Shown one piece after another: positions 5,311-8,255 of a stretch of 8,255 nt of DNA (positions are counted from its first letter, which is position 1; each line of letters starts with the position of its first letter). A program made the translations under genes and the position numbers. The stretch is taken from contig JAYENR010000185.1 in the NCBI GenBank assembly GCA_034722175.1, positions 1 to 8,255 of the forward strand. The letters are read 5' to 3'. The notes below the pieces were generated by a model. It worked only from the letters and a program-made list of their open reading frames with translations. It did no database searches and was not told where the DNA came from. Source of the DNA: Thiomicrorhabdus sp034722175. GTDB lineage: Bacteria; Pseudomonadota; Gammaproteobacteria; Thiomicrospirales; Thiomicrospiraceae.

Positions 5311-6198
5311 CTATAAAAACTTGTAAACCACACCAATCCCAACCCCCAATCCGCCATTACCATAAAAGTGGTCTTGCTCCTGATACGCATGGTTGTAGAG
5401 CACCATCTCATTAGACAAACTTGCCTGAAGAGAGGCCTTCATTTCAAACGACTTGGAAACTTGATAATAGGTCGACCACTCTCCTCTCCAATTTTTCGAC
5501 TGAAAATAGCCTGCTGGCTCAATCACACTATCTGCCGCTAACTGCATAATGGCCTGATGATAAACGGCTTCCAACTCCGAACGTATCTTTGGCGTGAAGT
5601 GATAGCCAATCTGAGTTTTAGGAAACCCTAAATGCCCGTAATAGCCCTGACGTATTGGCGAATTGAAGTTATAGGTATACTCAACAATTGGCAAAATAAC
5701 GGTTTCAACGGGGTGGTGATTGACATAAAGACCGAGCTGCCAGGAATTCAATGAATCCAGTTTTTCACTGTATAACGTATACGCCTGCAAACTTAACGCA
5801 TCATCCGACTGATCTTCATAACCCACCTCAGCACCTAAGTGCCCTAAAAACAGGCGACGCTTATCTAAACGATAAGGAAGATGAACTTTAAGATGATAAC
5901 GCTTTAATTCAGACAAAGGATTGGTCCGACCATTGCCGAACGGTAATTTAGAATATGGTCGCCAATCAACCGCAAAGGTTTCATAGGAAAAGTTGGCTAA
6001 AAAATTACCAATCTCTAACTTAGCCACATTCAAGTCATAGCCTCCACCACGATTCAGACTCACGGAATTGAGTGTCGAATAATCTGCTTTTAGTTTAACC
6101 GCCAATAAATCTTCAACCACGGCCTCTTGCTGCTGATCAGCTAGAATGTTTGCCGAAACAAACCATAGCGGCAAAGACAAAATCAAGGAATGCTTCAT
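5311..6198 (-). CDS. Probable outer-membrane beta-barrel protein, function unknown
   Basis: This 295-residue protein has a typical Sec signal peptide: MKH, a hydrophobic core (about 4-18) and a likely cut after Ala20 (NILA/DQQQ). The mature part shows alternating polar and hydrophobic stretches rich in Tyr, Gly and Asn, such as LEIGNFLANFSYETFAVDW, LGAEVGYEDQ, WQLGLYVNHH, KTQIGYHFTP, WSTYYQVSKSFEMKASLQAS and GGLGVGIGVVYKFL. These look like about twelve amphipathic strands of a small barrel. The C-terminus is aromatic-hydrophobic (YKFL), close to but not exactly the usual terminal Phe. I do not recognise the family; a DUF6268-like or transporter-like barrel is possible. GGAT precedes the ATG by about eight bases. 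The gene lies 120 bases downstream of the methyltransferase, and no convincing promoter was found in between. Confidence 0.65.
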   Translation of the reverse strand: MKHSLILSLPLWFVSANILADQQQEAVVEDLLAVKLKADYSTLNSVSLNRGGGYDLNVAKLEIGNFLANFSYETFAVDWRPYSKLPFGNGRTNPLSELKRYHLKVHLPYRLDKRRLFLGHLGAEVGYEDQSDDALSLQAYTLYSEKLDSLNSWQLGLYVNHHPVETVILPIVEYTYNFNSPIRQGYYGHLGFPKTQIGYHFTPKIRSELEAVYHQAIMQLAADSVIEPAGYFQSKNWRGEWSTYYQVSKSFEMKASLQASLSNEMVLYNHAYQEQDHFYGNGGLGVGIGVVYKFL

Positions 6199-6288
6199 GC
6201 GACTAATCCAATATCAATTGGAACCAATGTAAAAACACAGTATGACAATCAAACGGCAATTACTTTACATAATTAAGACATTTTTAAA

Positions 6289-6303
6289 CTGAACAGGCCT
6301 GGT
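6289..6303 (+). repeat. CTGAACAGGCCTGGT motif, copy E
   Basis: This is identical over 15 bases to the copy in bioA (3826-3840). It is intergenic, about 16 bases beyond the stop codon of the methyltransferase gene, which runs on the opposite strand. Confidence 0.9.
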
Positions 6304-6318
6304 TGAATAAAGACCGTT

Positions 6319-6993
6319 TTAAGGCTTGACGGCAACCGCAACAAAAGAGGTAAATGGAAAACCAGCCTGCTGGTGAATCACAACCTCTTCAAAACCTGCA
6401 TCAATTAACAGCGTCTCAACCTCATTAAGAGAGTAAGCCCTAAAGATACTGCGATCTAACTTCATCACCTCTATCTGAGTTGAGTCACGAAACCCCATCA
6501 CAAATTGGCCGCTTGGTTTTAAGACCCGCAACACCTCTTTTAAATGTACTTGCGGAGCTTGCCAAAAATATAAAGTATTGGCAGTGGCCACCTTATCAAA
6601 CATGCACTCTTCAAAAGGCATGACATCACTACTGCCAAAACGTAATGTCATCTTACCTTCTAGCAACCAAAGTTGATTACGTTCACTGGCCGCTTGAAAC
6701 ATGGTTTCTGAAAAGTCTAACCCACTGACATGACCATCCACCGTCTATTCGGCAATTTGATTGAGTAACATACCAGGACCAAAACCAATTTCTAAGACCT
6801 GATCACTCGGCTGACAATTCAGTTGCTGTAACAGATAGCTATTGAGCTCGGCATTGCCATTGATAAACAGCGGTTGGAGAATGTATTTACCTAGAAAACC
6901 GCTCGGTTTGCGTGACTGCAAAGCGAGCGTTCGATCTGACACCAGCCACTTGATTAAAGTGGCCAGCGGTTTGACAAGCCATTTTGGCAACAA
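6319..6993 (-). pseudogene. Class I SAM-dependent methyltransferase interrupted by an amber codon
   Basis: Two parts lie in one reading frame, separated by a single TAG at 6745-6747. Part one (82 residues, TTG start at 6993 or 6990) contains the SAM-binding motif I, QVLEIGFGPG (65-74). Part two contains GLDFSETMF (91-99; Asp93 at the end of beta 2), GSSDVMPFEE (120-129), FDKVATANTLYFW (132-144) and VLRVLKPSGQFVMGF. Joined, they make a 224-codon UbiE/Methyltransf_11-like enzyme of normal length; the substrate is unknown. The stop divides the Rossmann fold between beta 1 and beta 2, so neither half should bind SAM alone. CAG to TAG would be the simplest cause. A GTG at 6739-6741 could restart translation but would lack motif I. 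It starts five bases after the osmC-like stop codon, so it is probably the last gene of that operon. No ribosome site is clear. Confidence 0.85.
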
Positions 6994-6998
6994 AGCAA

Positions 6999-7415
6999 TT
7001 AGGCTTCAATGATTTCGTAAGTGTGTGTCATTTCAGCGGTTTTTTCCAACATTTTAGAGACTGAACAATATTTATCCGCCGACAACTCTACCGCACGCTT
7101 TACTTTCTTGGGGTTCAAGTCGGTACCGAACACTTTAACGTGAAGATGAATTTTTGTATACACCGCAGGAATGCCAGCGGCACGTTCTGAAGTGATCTCC
7201 ATCTGGCAATCTTTAACGTCTTGTTTGCCTTTTTCCAACATCATCATCACATCAATACCCGAGCAACCCCCCAAGCCCATTAACAACAATTCCATAGGAC
7301 GAGAACCCAGATCTTCTCCCCCTACCTCTTTAGAGGCATCCATCATCACTTTATGACCCGTTGATGACGTTGCTTCAAAGGCTTTTTTACCTTTCCAATC
7401 AATTTTAATCGACAT
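6999..7415 (-). CDS. OsmC/Ohr superfamily protein, YhfA-like
   Basis: This 138-residue protein has the OsmC fold: an N-terminal strand region (IKIDWKGKKAFEATSSTGHKVMMD), the helix motif RPMELLLMGLGGCSGIDVMMML with Cys51 (39-60), the central TKIHLHVKVFG strand (87-97), and LSADKYCSVSKMLEKTAEMTHTYEI with Cys117 (111-135). The two cysteines match the redox pair that gives OsmC and Ohr thiol peroxidase activity on organic hydroperoxides. The wording KGRQDV/DC, TSER and AEKYCSV is close to E. coli YhfA, whose role is not settled. It is cytoplasmic, with no signal peptide. The ATG follows AGGA at about seven bases, and this ribosome site overlaps the stop codon of the upstream membrane-protein gene, so the two are translationally linked. 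Confidence 0.9.
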   Translation of the reverse strand: MSIKIDWKGKKAFEATSSTGHKVMMDASKEVGGEDLGSRPMELLLMGLGGCSGIDVMMMLEKGKQDVKDCQMEITSERAAGIPAVYTKIHLHVKVFGTDLNPKKVKRAVELSADKYCSVSKMLEKTAEMTHTYEIIEA

Positions 7416-7424
7416 ATTCTCTTC

Positions 7425-8246
7425 CTATTTTAATCGTCTAATAATGGCTTCAATCGAGAAATAGAGCACAATCAAAATCATCGCTCCGAATACCACTTCC
7501 ATCTCCACAATGGCGGGAATTTCAGTACCCGTCTCTTCAATGATGTCAAACATATCACTAAAGGCGGTGACCGACAATAGAATCCCCATAAAACCAACTA
7601 CCGCATCAAAGCGCTGACTGGATTTCTCACTAAGTTTGTCTAACGCATTGGAGATTTGCACTCTTAAGAAGCGTGTGGTTTCTTGGGACTCTTTCATCGT
7701 AGCTTGCAAAGCCGAACGTTCATCGTCAACGCCAACGGCATCAAATAACTGTTGTACAAAGCGTCCATGATCTGGAAAACGCATTAGGCCACCGGTATCC
7801 ATTAAGTGCAACAGATCCCTGACTTCTAAATTCAATAAGTGCAGTTGTTTCACTCGGCGACGATACTCTCTCTCTTGTTCTCGTAGTTCAAAACGGGATT
7901 TGTTATCAATATCTTCGTCATCGTGATATTCAAGCTGAATAACTCGGACATTATCAAACAGCATTTTACCCAACTGCTTCATGTAAAAACGTGCGCCCGT
8001 GGCAACCTGTACATTCTCTAGCGCTTGATCCGTGACCCAACTTGGTTGATCCAACTGAACAATCACCGCATAAGAACCATCGGCCTGCACCCAATCATCA
8101 GTATGGTATAAGTCTAAAGCAATATTTTTAATGCCTGTATGGGGTATTTGTACTCGCCAGTTTTCAAAGGTACTACGGACTTCTCTAGGAGGAATTTTAA
8201 TCCCAATCCAATCCGGATGATTCTGAGCTTCAGTAAAAGTTAACAT
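7425..8246 (-). CDS. Membrane protein of unknown family, two C-terminal TM helices
   Basis: I do not recognise the family of this 273-residue protein. Residues 1-110 look like a soluble alpha/beta region (IGIKIPPREV, WRVQIPHTGIKNIALDLY, GSYAVIVQLDQPSW, VRVIQLEYHDDEDID). Residues 115-150 are strongly charged and helical (RFELREQEREYRRRVKQLHLL) and probably form a coiled coil. A second helical segment (176-212) leads to two hydrophobic helices, about 213-231 (FDAVVGFMGILLSVTAFS) and 251-268 (VVFGAMILIVLYFSIEAI), with a short acidic loop. The layout recalls CorA-like proteins, but there is no GMN motif. The ATG lies nine bases from the window end and the frame stays open upstream, so the true start may be outside. 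It is followed after nine bases by the OsmC-like gene and is probably first or internal in a three-gene operon. Confidence 0.8.
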   Translation of the reverse strand: MLTFTEAQNHPDWIGIKIPPREVRSTFENWRVQIPHTGIKNIALDLYHTDDWVQADGSYAVIVQLDQPSWVTDQALENVQVATGARFYMKQLGKMLFDNVRVIQLEYHDDEDIDNKSRFELREQEREYRRRVKQLHLLNLEVRDLLHLMDTGGLMRFPDHGRFVQQLFDAVGVDDERSALQATMKESQETTRFLRVQISNALDKLSEKSSQRFDAVVGFMGILLSVTAFSDMFDIIEETGTEIPAIVEMEVVFGAMILIVLYFSIEAIIRRLK

Positions 8247-8255
8247 CTTACCGGG

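Noticed and set aside
6209..6222. CCAAT-N4-ATTGG inverted repeat upstream of the outer-membrane gene
   Set aside because: Five AT-rich pairs with no recognised binding protein are too likely by chance.
6739..6741. GTG as the start of an independent 140-residue methyltransferase gene
   Set aside because: The frame is the same as the upstream 82 codons that carry SAM motif I, and the shorter protein would lack its SAM-binding loop. One interrupted gene explains both parts better.
7171..7356. Plus-strand open frame of 61 codons
   Set aside because: It is antisense to the OsmC-like gene, with low-complexity composition.

Overview
The window reads as chromosome of a Gram-negative gammaproteobacterium. 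The order tRNA-Tyr, tRNA-Gly, tRNA-Thr, tuf, then secE matches the E. coli tufB-secE neighbourhood, BioA and the TruC-type pseudouridine synthase closely resemble gammaproteobacterial proteins, and there is a signal-peptide/beta-barrel outer-membrane protein. Base composition is moderate to slightly AT-rich. A sulfur-oxidiser of the Piscirickettsiaceae/Thiomicrospira type is my guess from overall impression only; nothing here proves it.

Layout. Bases 1-1960 (minus strand) hold a translation/secretion operon: a consensus promoter near 1926-1953, tRNA-Tyr, tRNA-Gly, a long hairpin with a T tract, tRNA-Thr, tuf (EF-Tu), a terminator hairpin whose loop contains a perfect -10 box, tRNA-Trp, a second terminator, and the first 47 codons of secE, which runs off the window. 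Bases 2008-2556 (minus) hold a DUF924 protein. Diverging from it on the plus strand are an RluA-family pseudouridine synthase (truC, 2635-3378) and bioA (3415-4725), then a small DUF805 membrane protein starting at TTG (4835-5218). Converging on that, on the minus strand, are a probable outer-membrane barrel (5311-6198) and a tight cluster: a two-TM membrane protein of unknown family (7425-8246), an OsmC/YhfA-like protein (6999-7415), and a class I SAM methyltransferase (6319-6993) interrupted by one in-frame amber codon.

Most genes are ordinary housekeeping genes: translation elongation, tRNA supply, protein export, tRNA modification and biotin synthesis. No CRISPR array, insertion sequence, prophage, toxin-antitoxin pair or defence cassette is visible.

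The signal that the genes do not explain is a short DNA word, AACAGGCCTG (longer form CTGAACAGGCCTGGT), present at five loci between 2711 and 6303. It lies in two codon phases inside genes and twice just after stop codons, once as a perfect 12-bp palindrome. By chance about 0.016 copies are expected in this window. Its density and placement resemble DNA uptake sequences, or another genome-wide iterated signal. Other points worth a second look are the terminator-like hairpins that punctuate the tRNA-tuf-secE operon, the amber-interrupted methyltransferase, and a perfect 14-bp inverted repeat at base 1.
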